Assembly (NCBI GenBank): GCA_020833005.1
Contig: JAJHRD010000011.1
Span: forward strand, 1 to 38,040
DNA: 38,040 nt
Reading direction: 5' to 3'
Source of the DNA: Candidatus Methanomethylicota archaeon
Lineage (GTDB): Archaea > Thermoproteota > Methanomethylicia > Culexarchaeales > Culexarchaeaceae
The notes beneath the pieces are model-generated. The model did not search any database. It had not been told where the DNA came from and saw only the letters and a list, made by a program, of their open reading frames with translations. Position 1 is the stretch's first letter, and each line of letters opens with the position of its first letter. The translations under genes and the position numbers were made by a program. Below are positions 7,666 to 14,818 of the stretch, in pieces.

Positions 7666-8604
7666 TCAACCGCTTGGCTCAGATTTACTTGAACTTTCAA
7701 CTTCAGCTAGGAATCTCCTTATGGGTGCAATTAACTCTGAGAACTCCATTGGGAATATGAATTTCGTCGCTGGGCTTTGACCTAAACTCTTAAGGGTTTC
7801 AAGATATTGTAAGGCCATAGTCCTATAATCTAGTTTGCTGGCAGCTTTGAATATTGTTTCAAGGGCTTGAGCATACCCCTCAGCCCTCAATATGCTTGCT
7901 TGCCTATCACCCTCAGCTCTAAGTATAGCGGATTGCCTTTCACCTTCAGCAACTTTTATTGCAGATTCCCTCTTACCCTCAGCTTCAAGTATCATAGCCC
8001 TCTTAGTACGCTCAGCAGCCATCTGCTTTATCATAGCCTCCTGAACATCCTTTGGTGGGAGGATTTCACGTATCTCAACACTACTAACCTTTATCCCCCA
8101 ACGCTCAGTAACTTCATCAAGCTTTAAACGTAGAATGCTGTTTATCTCCTCCCTCCTTGCTAGGACATCATCCAACATTATATCTCCAACAACGGCTCTA
8201 AGTATTGTGGTAGCCATACCCACAGCTGCACCCTCAAAATTCCTAACCTGCAATACTGACATCAATGGATCGACAACTTTATAGTATATTAGGAAGTCTA
8301 TATCCACTGGAGCGTTATCCTTAGTTATGCATGTCTGCCTCGCAACTTCAAGGTATCTCTCCCTTAAATCCACTATTACAGGTCTATCCACGAAGGGGAT
8401 TAGGAAAACTATCCCTGGACCCTTAGCCCCAATACATCTACCAAGCCTAAATATCACTGCACGCTCATACTCCCTTACAATTCTAATGGCGCTTGCAATT
8501 ATGAAGACCAAAACCAGTAGCAGTACAAGTATTATTATTAGGGTTGTCAATGTTATGGGAACTATTTGATTTAGAAGCATTGCATTCAACATAATCATTC
8601 TCAA
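7666..8604 (-). CDS. SPFH/stomatin-prohibitin family membrane protein
   Basis: Membrane scaffold protein of the stomatin/prohibitin/flotillin group. One N-terminal hydrophobic helix (~15-42, very rich in L, I and V) anchors the protein. It is followed by the SPFH domain: REYERAVIFRLGR, GPGIVFLIPFVDRPVIVDLRE, TKDNAPVDIDFLIYYKVVDP, ILRAVVGDIMLDDVLARREEIN, and GIKVSSVEIREILPPKDVQEAM. A Glu/Ala/Arg-rich coiled coil follows with the repeated unit AEGERQSAILRAEGDRQASI (~206-245), typical of oligomerising stomatins. These usually pair with an NfeD membrane protease, but no nfeD gene is adjacent. Start candidates are TTG 8604, ATG 8598 and ATG 8592; a TATA box near 8636 favours the first two. Confidence 0.92.
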   Translation of the reverse strand: MRMIMLNAMLLNQIVPITLTTLIIILVLLLVLVFIIASAIRIVREYERAVIFRLGRCIGAKGPGIVFLIPFVDRPVIVDLRERYLEVARQTCITKDNAPVDIDFLIYYKVVDPLMSVLQVRNFEGAAVGMATTILRAVVGDIMLDDVLARREEINSILRLKLDEVTERWGIKVSSVEIREILPPKDVQEAMIKQMAAERTKRAMILEAEGKRESAIKVAEGERQSAILRAEGDRQASILRAEGYAQALETIFKAASKLDYRTMALQYLETLKSLGQSPATKFIFPMEFSELIAPIRRFLAEVESSSKSEPSG

Positions 8605-8627
8605 ATAGTAGATTCGAAATTCTAACT

Positions 8628-8645
8628 TAATAATTTATATGTTTA
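8628..8645. promoter_or_regulatory. Shared TATA element between stomatin and ABC permease genes
   Basis: TAATTTATATG near 8630-8641 lies ~25 bp before ATG 8662 on the plus strand. Its complement (CATATAAATTA) lies ~32 bp before TTG 8604 on the minus strand. One AT-rich element in a 57-bp gap probably directs both divergent transcripts, with leaderless or nearly leaderless starts. Confidence 0.5.
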
Positions 8646-8661
8646 TCAATAGAATTGTTTT

Positions 8662-9495
8662 ATGATGCCATTGAATTTGAAGATTTTAACTGTGGCTAAG
8701 AGATATTTGAAGCTGGATTTGAAGTATAAGTTTCAATTGGCAATGGATGCATTGGTGATTGCTGGAAACTTCATTGGATTTGGAATAATAGGATTATTCC
8801 TTGAAGCTAGGGGGAAAGTTATGCCTGAAGGGTATACATTCGAGAAATTCATGCTGACAGGGACTTATATGTGGACTATGATGGCGAGGACATATGATGA
8901 CTGTATAAGGCTGCTGGGGGAGGAGGCAAGTAGGGGGACTATAATGCTATTAATTGAAAGCAATGTAACAATAACGCAAGCCCTTATGGGTAGAGCCATA
9001 GCCTCAACAATCAAATACACCTTGATAACATCAGCATTCGGATTACCAGTCCTAAGATATATTGGAGCATTAAACTTCAGTATTGAGCAAACACCAATGC
9101 TTTTGCTGGGATATGTATGCTCATGGATGTTCACATTGGGATTATCCATGATAATGGTTGCAATGACACTAATATTCAAGAAGATAGGTATGGTGACGAC
9201 TAGTGTAATGGAGATAGTTATGATGGCAATAGGATTCTACTTCCCAGTGGAGCTACTACCAAAACAGCTTTGGCCAATAACTGGAGTAATACCATTCACA
9301 ATTGGAATGCAAATATTCAGAGATATAATGATACTTGGATATCCAAGGGATAGTGTAAATGCAGTATACAGCAGTATAGGGATGGGGATTATGAAAATGA
9401 TTACTTCAACGATGGTATTCAGCATAATAGCAGCAATGATATTGAGATATGCAATAATTAAAGCTGAGAAGTGGGGGACTGTGGAGCAGTATTAG
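8662..9495 (+). CDS. ABC-2 type transporter permease
   Basis: A 277-residue integral membrane protein, about six hydrophobic helices, with the ABC-2/DrrB-like layout. An amphipathic cytoplasmic start (LKILTVAKRYLKLDLKYKFQ) leads into helix 1. The conserved-looking linker (DDCIRLLGEEASRGTIMLLI) resembles the EREsGTlelLl coupling segment. Four more helices follow, and a last helix ends before the basic tail. The next gene follows directly after the TAG and encodes the partner ATPase. The exported substrate cannot be inferred. ATG 8662 is ~25 bp from a TATA box, so probably leaderless; ATG 8665 is an equal alternative. Confidence 0.88.
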   Translation: MMPLNLKILTVAKRYLKLDLKYKFQLAMDALVIAGNFIGFGIIGLFLEARGKVMPEGYTFEKFMLTGTYMWTMMARTYDDCIRLLGEEASRGTIMLLIESNVTITQALMGRAIASTIKYTLITSAFGLPVLRYIGALNFSIEQTPMLLLGYVCSWMFTLGLSMIMVAMTLIFKKIGMVTTSVMEIVMMAIGFYFPVELLPKQLWPITGVIPFTIGMQIFRDIMILGYPRDSVNAVYSSIGMGIMKMITSTMVFSIIAAMILRYAIIKAEKWGTVEQY

Positions 9496-9510
9496 TTGAG
9501 GGCGATAAAT

Positions 9511-10449
9511 ATGAAGGCTCTAGAGTTTAGGGGGGTTACAAAAACCTTCAAGAGTGGAGCTTTCGGTAAGAGGGTTACAGCATTAAAGGATATATCATTC
9601 CAATTGGGGGAGGGGGAGGATCTAGCCGTAATTGGGCCAAGCCCATCGGGGAAGACAACACTACTAAAACTCATTGCAGGCATATATAGACCTGATGAGG
9701 GGGACATAATAATGTTCGGTAAAAGTATTGTGAAGGACTTAGGTTGGGCTAGGAAGAACACATACTACATTTCACAGCAAATGCAATTGAATAAGAAGCT
9801 AACTGTGAAAGAGGAAATATCATACTTCCAAGAACTATTCAAAAACCCAATTAGCAGGGAATGCATGGAAATGCTTGAAATTGTGGGTTTGAGTGAGAAG
9901 GATTATGGTAAGAGGATAGAGACATTATCAGAAACCCAGATTACAATACTCAAAGTGGTTTTAGGGTTAATTAAGAAGCCAAAGATAATGCTAATGGATA
10001 ATGCCCTAGGAGAAATAGATCAAAAGGTAATTGAAGAATTCACAGACATATTAAACTCAATAGAGGGGTTAACGATAATAATGGTGGATAGAAATATAAA
10101 CCTACTGAATAGGATATGTGAAAAGGCAATGATACTAGTTGATGGGAAGCTAATGGATATTGGGAGGGTGAAAGATATACTTTCAGACTACCCATACAAG
10201 TATGATGTGGAAGTAGCTTGGAAGCATGGCGTAGACGAAGATGAAATAGCTAGACTAGGATACCCATACCAGAAGGTTGGAGGAATAGTGAGATACTACT
10301 TGAAGGATAAAATGGAATTGAGGGAGATAATGGAGAAAATCGTTGAGGAGATGGATAAAATAATGCAGGCACAGGTATCAGGAATAGATTTGGAAGACAT
10401 ATATTATTGGAAGATATACCCAAAACAATTGAACGAAAAAAATAAGTAA
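9511..10449 (+). CDS. ABC transporter ATPase with degenerate catalytic motifs
   Basis: Nucleotide-binding subunit partnered with the preceding permease. ATG 9511 gives the usual family start (MKALEFRGVTKTF) and has GAGG nine bases before; TTG 9496 is the alternative. Numbering from ATG 9511: Walker A is GPSPSGKTT (42-50, Pro where the second Gly is normal); a Q-loop region is near 86-92. The signature is LSETQ (139-143) instead of LSGGQ. Walker B is KIMLMD (158-163), followed by Asn164 where the catalytic Glu belongs. The H-loop has Arg194 (MVDRN) instead of His. A C-terminal domain of ~100 residues (from ~214) follows. ATP binding seems possible but hydrolysis should be weak or absent in a homodimer. 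It may pair with another ATPase or work as a regulatory protein. Confidence 0.88.
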   Translation: MKALEFRGVTKTFKSGAFGKRVTALKDISFQLGEGEDLAVIGPSPSGKTTLLKLIAGIYRPDEGDIIMFGKSIVKDLGWARKNTYYISQQMQLNKKLTVKEEISYFQELFKNPISRECMEMLEIVGLSEKDYGKRIETLSETQITILKVVLGLIKKPKIMLMDNALGEIDQKVIEEFTDILNSIEGLTIIMVDRNINLLNRICEKAMILVDGKLMDIGRVKDILSDYPYKYDVEVAWKHGVDEDEIARLGYPYQKVGGIVRYYLKDKMELREIMEKIVEEMDKIMQAQVSGIDLEDIYYWKIYPKQLNEKNK

Positions 10450-10460
10450 ATGTAAATTAA

Positions 10461-10802
10461 ATGGAGAATTGTAAGTTGTTAGGTTGTGGAGGACCCTTCT
10501 TGCCAAAAAAATGTACACCCACATGCCCACATTTTAGATGTGCAAAAAAAGCATTAGTAAGAACACAGCAAAAACGTGGGGGAAGCCAACAAGCCATATG
10601 CACATGGGCAAACGACCTCTGTAGCGGAGCAAACTGCACCTTCGCATACTGCGAAGAAAGAGCACTACTACCAGATGGAACATGCGAACTTGAATTGAGG
10701 AAGAAGCCTATAAAGGTGAGGGAGATAGAAGAGGAAGCAAAGAAGGAAGATATAAAAATGAATGAAAGGGTCATGAAAAAGGTTAAGAAATGGGAATTTT
10801 AG
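10461..10802 (+). CDS. Small Cys-rich protein, probable metal binding
   Basis: A 113-residue protein with ten Cys in the first 75 residues (4, 9, 18, 22, 27, 47, 54, 59, 64 and 75) in patterns such as CKLLGC, CTPTCPHFRC and CSGANCTFAYC. The spacing suggests two zinc or Fe-S sites. The remaining ~38 residues are a highly charged Lys/Glu helix. It starts 11 bases after the ABC ATPase stop on the same strand, so probably cotranscribed. It overlaps the DUF1847-like gene tail-to-tail by 4 bp (10799-10802). I do not recognise the family; a metal-binding or redox role is inference from the Cys pattern. Confidence 0.62.
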   Translation: MENCKLLGCGGPFLPKKCTPTCPHFRCAKKALVRTQQKRGGSQQAICTWANDLCSGANCTFAYCEERALLPDGTCELELRKKPIKVREIEEEAKKEDIKMNERVMKKVKKWEF

Positions 10803-11455
10803 TGCGCTTTAATGCCGAAAACCCTATGATAATAGCCACTATAGATAACTGCAGCTGGATTATGCCCAGTAACCCTATCCTTAGCTATAAATGTCACTAC
10901 AGGAGCTTTAGAATACCTATAGAATAATGAGTCATGACCTACACAGAGGCCTAAAGCAATATTCAAATCCGTATCTATTGAATTCAATATGTATGCTTGT
11001 CCAATAGGATTGCATATCGCCTCCACAGGACCCCTCCCAAGCCTATACTCCACTGGGACACCTACAATAGATTTATCAATACCCCCAACCTTACAGCATA
11101 CAGAGTAAACCTTTAAACCAGCATTCTCAAGGGCTTGAGAAGTATAGTTGGCTTCCCTCCTCAACCCAATGCAGAAGGCTAAACCAACCTTTGAAACATT
11201 TAAACGCTTACAATATTCAATTATCTCTCTAAGTCTAGGCCATTTCATATACCCTGAACCTTCAATGATAGAGGCTTCCACAGCAAGCTTCCTAGAGTAA
11301 TCGTTTGTTAGAAGCTCATCCTTAGCCTTCTCAACAACTTCACTTAAAACTTTCATTGGGCAATTTGCTGGAAGCTTATTGTAGTCTGCAGAGTAACATG
11401 CAAATACTCCACAGTATGCACATCTAGGTGATTCCAATCCATCCATAACCATCAA
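10799..11455 (-). CDS. DUF1847-like metal-binding protein
   Basis: A 218-residue protein matching the DUF1847 pattern. An N-terminal Cys motif CAYCGVFAC (12-20) and a nearby NCPM are followed by an alpha/beta domain. Further Cys/His groups are KVGLAFCIGLRREA, VYSVCCKVGG, EAICNPIGQA, GLCVGHDSLFYRYS and a C-terminal GHNPAAVIY. The Cys-rich head and CxGHD block suggest a metal or Fe-S cofactor; the enzymatic role is unknown. It starts 24 bases after the stop of the Tes-type radical SAM gene on the same strand, so the two probably form one transcript. It may therefore support that enzyme, for example in electron transfer, but this is inference. Confidence 0.75.
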   Translation of the reverse strand: MMVMDGLESPRCAYCGVFACYSADYNKLPANCPMKVLSEVVEKAKDELLTNDYSRKLAVEASIIEGSGYMKWPRLREIIEYCKRLNVSKVGLAFCIGLRREANYTSQALENAGLKVYSVCCKVGGIDKSIVGVPVEYRLGRGPVEAICNPIGQAYILNSIDTDLNIALGLCVGHDSLFYRYSKAPVVTFIAKDRVTGHNPAAVIYSGYYHRVFGIKAH

Positions 11456-11479
11456 GATGCACTATTCTAGTCATATGAT

Positions 11480-12955
11480 TTAAGCCTTGTTAGGCCTCCA
11501 TTCACTTAATGGTACTCCATACTTCTCTTCAACAACACTCCTATGAATGCTATTGTATGTGCAGAATGGCCTTACAGTTCCATCTGGGAGGGCGTAATGT
11601 ATTACGCATCTATTAACCCTTTGTAGATCGAAGTTCCATACATCCATGAAGTGCATGCATCCAATCATAACAACCCTCCTCATGAATTTTCCAAGAGCTT
11701 CATAACTCCCCTCCCTCAATACTGGTACGAGTAGATCTTTTAGCAATCCAAACTTCACATACCTCAAACTTGCAGCAGCCCTCAAGTATGCTTTACCTTT
11801 ACTACCCTTAGATGCATCTTCATACACCTTATCCATGGCATTAAAGAATTTATCCACATCTGCAAGTCTAGTTATGGGCTTCCAACCCTCATCGGTTTTA
11901 ACCATGAATGTAGCTACACCACAGAATGGGCTTGTCGTAAACTCCACATACCTCTTCCCCTTAAGTGCACCCACAGCTCTAGATATTGGAACCACACATG
12001 GAACTGGCCTGAAATCGTATACTGAAATTAAGCCATTGGTCTGCTTCTCCACAAGCTTCATGAAATCTGAAGTGTTAATCCTCATGGATTCACGTTCAAG
12101 CTTACTAGCCCTACCACTAAAGGATATTGGCTGAAAATTAACACACCTGATAACATCACTATTATCCAATGCAAATCGTATTATATCTCCAACCTGATCA
12201 TCATTAACCCCCCTAGCCAATGTAACCACCAAAACTATGCTTTCATGACCAATCTTCCTAGCATTCTCAATAACCTTGAGCTTAATATCCTTCATTGGAA
12301 TACCCCTCAACTTAACATATAAATCATCATTAAAACCATCAAACTGAAGATATATTGTGCTGACACCAGCATCCAATAGGCGCTTATAATAATCGACATC
12401 ATTAGCCAAGACAATACCATTGGTGTTAACCTCAACATGCCTAAACCCCATATCCTTAGCCATCTTAACAATCTCGAATAGGTCATCCCTAACAGTGGGT
12501 TCACCACCACTAAGCTGGAGTGCTGGTGGTGGAGCTGGACCTATGGATCTAAGAGTTTCAAGCATCCTCCTAATTTGCTCCAAGGAAGGTCCATATACAT
12601 AGCCAGCTGAAGCCGCATTGGCAAAGCATATTGGGCAACGCATATTACACCTATTCGTAACATCAATTATCGCTAGAACAGTAGCCGAACTATGCTTCTC
12701 ACATAAACCACAATCAAATGGGCACCCCCTAACACTCTTAGTGTGTGGGGTGGTGACGCCACTGGGCTCATGGGCATACCTCTCAGCCCACTCATAAAGT
12801 GTAGGGTCTGAGAATGTGTAAACTTCATCAAACTCCCCATGTTCAGGGCAAACCCTCCTAATCCTAACAACATTATCATCAGACACATAAACCTCAGCAT
12901 CCAAAACCTTCAAGCACTCCGGACATAAACTTTGAGTCTTCCTCAAAACCTTCAT
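11480..12955 (-). CDS. tes: Radical SAM tetraether lipid synthase-type enzyme
   Basis: Membrane-lipid radical SAM enzyme of the Tes/GDGT-MAS group, which joins the phytanyl tails of archaeal lipids to make membrane-spanning tetraethers. I start at ATG 12955, which gives MKVLRKTQSLCPEC; the longer frame to 13027 adds only hydrophobic sequence read from the promoter. Cys11, Cys14 and Cys36 form the N-terminal metal site. Cys78, Cys82 and Cys85 (RGCPFDCGLCEKH) form the family's auxiliary cluster. Cys103, Cys107 and Cys110 (CNMRCPIC) are the radical SAM motif, then QLSGGEPTVRDDL for SAM binding. The C-terminus has CVIHYALPDGTVRPFCTYN, another conserved Cys block. At 491 residues it has the usual length. 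Archaea often carry several paralogues, so another C-C bond-forming lipid reaction is possible. Confidence 0.87.
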   Translation of the reverse strand: MKVLRKTQSLCPECLKVLDAEVYVSDDNVVRIRRVCPEHGEFDEVYTFSDPTLYEWAERYAHEPSGVTTPHTKSVRGCPFDCGLCEKHSSATVLAIIDVTNRCNMRCPICFANAASAGYVYGPSLEQIRRMLETLRSIGPAPPPALQLSGGEPTVRDDLFEIVKMAKDMGFRHVEVNTNGIVLANDVDYYKRLLDAGVSTIYLQFDGFNDDLYVKLRGIPMKDIKLKVIENARKIGHESIVLVVTLARGVNDDQVGDIIRFALDNSDVIRCVNFQPISFSGRASKLERESMRINTSDFMKLVEKQTNGLISVYDFRPVPCVVPISRAVGALKGKRYVEFTTSPFCGVATFMVKTDEGWKPITRLADVDKFFNAMDKVYEDASKGSKGKAYLRAAASLRYVKFGLLKDLLVPVLREGSYEALGKFMRRVVMIGCMHFMDVWNFDLQRVNRCVIHYALPDGTVRPFCTYNSIHRSVVEEKYGVPLSEWRPNKA

Positions 12956-13047
12956 GGCCAACACCAAACAAAATACAATAATAAATTCAAACATCAAACA
13001 ATATATTAATATAATCCAACAATTCAAATGTTGATTGGTAGGTTGAA
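12956..13047. promoter_or_regulatory. Divergent promoter region, tes and TrmB-like regulator
   Basis: A 92-bp AT-rich gap between divergently read genes. On the minus strand TTTATTATTG near 12980 lies ~25 bp before ATG 12955, with GGTG in the short leader. Another AT-rich run, TTATATTAATATA, sits near 13000-13012 and can read as TATA toward either gene. GGTAGG precedes TTG 13048 by five bases. The regulator gene thus shares its control region with the lipid gene, the common layout for a local regulator and its target. Confidence 0.5.
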
Positions 13048-13794
13048 TTGGAGGATAGACTGAAACTACTTAAAAAGTTTGGATTAACAAGCTACCAAGC
13101 TAAAGCATACCTAGCACTAATGATGATGGGTGAGGGGGATGCTAAGAGCATTAGCAGAAACTCAGGAATACCATACGCAAAAATACACAGCACACTACTA
13201 AGCCTAATAAAGGATGGATGGATAATCACAGTGGAGGGGAGGCCTAAGAGGTATAGGGCAAAACCCCCAATTGAAGTTGTAAATGATAAGATTAGTAGAG
13301 GAATAGAGGAGATGAAGATTCAAGGGGAGAGAATAGTTAGAGAGCTACAACCACTATACGAGAAAGCTGGATTTGAAGAGAAATCTGAAGTAATGATACT
13401 TAGAGGTGTGGGAATAATACTTGAGAGAACCTTAAACTCAATTAGGAGGGTAAATAAAACTTTGAGGATTGCATTGACCAGCAAAGTTTTCAAAGCCCAC
13501 AAAGAATTCATAGATATACTATTATCAAATTTGAAGAGGGGGGTTGATGTGAAGATACTATTGGATGAAGAACTCAAGGACTATCTGAAAATACTAAGCA
13601 ACTATGGATTTAAAGGGGAAGTTGGAGGGGAGATGTTTGGAGGGGGGATAATAGTTGATGAAAATGAAGCAATAATCCTACTTGGAGAAATCCTTGGAAC
13701 CCCAATGGCAATATGGTCCAACAATAAAGTCTTAACGAATATAGCAAAAATATATTTCGAGCATTTATGGGAATTGCGGAAACCTAAGTTTTAG
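13048..13794 (+). CDS. TrmB-family transcriptional regulator
   Basis: A 248-residue DNA-binding regulator. Residues ~5-75 are a winged helix typical of TrmB (LKKFGLTSYQAKAYLALM, then AKSISRNSGIPYAKIHSTLLSL, then the wing GRPKRYRAKPP). A helical linker (~80-110) follows, then a C-terminal PLD-like effector domain (EVMILRGVGIILERTLNSI, VDVKILLDEELKDYL, GGGIIVDENEAIILLGE). TrmB proteins usually sense sugars, though many archaeal paralogues sense unknown ligands. An in-frame stop at 13039 leaves TTG 13048 as the first start, with GGTAGG before it. It is divergent from the tes gene, its most likely target. It ends convergent with and overlapping the RecA-like gene by 11 bp. Confidence 0.9.
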   Translation: MEDRLKLLKKFGLTSYQAKAYLALMMMGEGDAKSISRNSGIPYAKIHSTLLSLIKDGWIITVEGRPKRYRAKPPIEVVNDKISRGIEEMKIQGERIVRELQPLYEKAGFEEKSEVMILRGVGIILERTLNSIRRVNKTLRIALTSKVFKAHKEFIDILLSNLKRGVDVKILLDEELKDYLKILSNYGFKGEVGGEMFGGGIIVDENEAIILLGEILGTPMAIWSNNKVLTNIAKIYFEHLWELRKPKF

Positions 13795-14554
13795 TTGAAA
13801 TCTTAAATATACCAGTGGAATCAACATTGAAGCTAACCCAACCAGTATGATGGGGAGCCCCCTTCATCTTCCTAACCCTAAACTGTTTAACTAGGAAGCC
13901 TTGCTGCATATACTGTGGATCATACCTTAAATCTATAATTCCATCAACCACATACTCAAGTATCTGCTCCAAATCATCATAAGGTTTAACTCCAAAATGG
14001 AATGTGCCGAAGACTGGAACCCCCCTCTCCTTAGCGCATTCAGCCCTAATGATCTTAACAACCTCAAGGGCCACTGCAGATTCACTTAAACTCATAAGTT
14101 CAGTTAGGGAATCTATGAATACAGCCCCCCTCCCCTTCATCCCAAGCCTATCCATTAAACCAGTCAAAATGCCAATTAAATCATAAAGCTCCCTTGGATT
14201 CTCAACGTAAACCACATATTCAGGTATTGAAGCTTTATCTGGACTCATCCTAAACGAGTAGCAGTCTATAAACCTTAAAAGACCCTTACCAGCATAATCA
14301 AGCAAATTCCAATTGAAGCCATTGGCGGATTGAAGTATGCTCAATGGGGTATCATCGAAACACATGAATATACATGGTTCACCAGCCAAGAGCCTAGAAT
14401 ACATCAATTGAAGCATGAAAACAGATTTACCAGTTCCACCCTCACCCAAAATCATTATCATATTATTCCTAGGTATACCGCTGGGTAAAACTTCATCCAA
14501 AATAGCCAACCCAGTCTTAAACCTCTCAAACGTAATGGACAAATGATGCACCAA
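13784..14554 (-). CDS. RecA/KaiC-like (RadA-superfamily) ATPase
   Basis: A 256-residue single-domain ATPase of the archaeal KaiC-like/Rad55 group. Residues ~11-30 (FKTGLAILDEVLPSGIPRNN) are the KaiC-type entry G-x-x-x-L-D-x-x-L, here with SGIP. Walker A is GEGGTGKS (37-44). Walker B is AVFIDSLTEL (D148, with hydrophobic residues before it). A C-terminal strand set (FRVRKMKGAPHHTGWVSFNV) matches the RKMRGT.H motif of KaiC-like proteins. Many such archaeal proteins have unknown signalling or archaellum-type regulatory roles, and archaella use the homologue ArlH/FlaH. The gene is not in the pilin operon. TTG 14554 is ~30 bp from a shared TATA box; GTG 14551 is possible. Confidence 0.87.
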   Translation of the reverse strand: MVHHLSITFERFKTGLAILDEVLPSGIPRNNMIMILGEGGTGKSVFMLQLMYSRLLAGEPCIFMCFDDTPLSILQSANGFNWNLLDYAGKGLLRFIDCYSFRMSPDKASIPEYVVYVENPRELYDLIGILTGLMDRLGMKGRGAVFIDSLTELMSLSESAVALEVVKIIRAECAKERGVPVFGTFHFGVKPYDDLEQILEYVVDGIIDLRYDPQYMQQGFLVKQFRVRKMKGAPHHTGWVSFNVDSTGIFKISTKT

Positions 14555-14574
14555 AAAGACTTATGGGTTTAAAC

Positions 14575-14590
14575 AGTTAATATAGTTTTT
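14575..14590. promoter_or_regulatory. Shared TATA element between KaiC-like and RHH genes
   Basis: TTAATATAGTTT at ~14577-14588 lies ~25 bp before ATG 14609 on the plus strand. Read on the minus strand as AAACTATATTAA, it is ~30 bp before TTG 14554. The gap is only 54 bp, so the two divergent genes most likely share this element. Confidence 0.45.
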
Positions 14591-14608
14591 GCAAGAATCT
14601 ATATCTAA

Positions 14609-14812
14609 ATGAATTTAACAATAAATATTGTGGTTGAAATGAAGGTTCTAAGCATAAGGTTACCGGAGGAATATGTTAAAGCTATGGATGAAATTGTAAG
14701 GATGGGGATATATCCAAGTAGAAGTGAATTCATTAGAGCAGCCATAAGAGAACACTTAAAGAGGGAGATAGATTCAAGTAGCAATATAAGGAGAATTGTG
14801 AGGGAGATATAG
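14609..14812 (+). CDS. Ribbon-helix-helix (CopG-like) DNA-binding protein
   Basis: A 67-residue protein. From residue 11, MKVLSIRLPEEYVKAMDEIV gives the RHH strand (VLSIRLPEEYV) and helix A, then YPSRSEFIRAAIREHLKREI is the turn and helix B. This is the MetJ/Arc/CopG fold, which binds DNA as a dimer. ATG 14609 would be leaderless from the shared TATA box. ATG 14639, which gives the classical RHH start, is preceded by GGTTGAA and may be the true start. It ends six bases before the Lhr gene, so the helicase may be in its operon or under its control. Confidence 0.85.
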   Translation: MNLTINIVVEMKVLSIRLPEEYVKAMDEIVRMGIYPSRSEFIRAAIREHLKREIDSSSNIRRIVREI

Positions 14813-14818
14813 AAGCCC

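Noticed and set aside
12956-13027. Hydrophobic N-terminal extension of the Tes-type enzyme
   Set aside because: It is translation of the AT-rich promoter; the family normally starts close to the first Cys pair, at ATG 12955.
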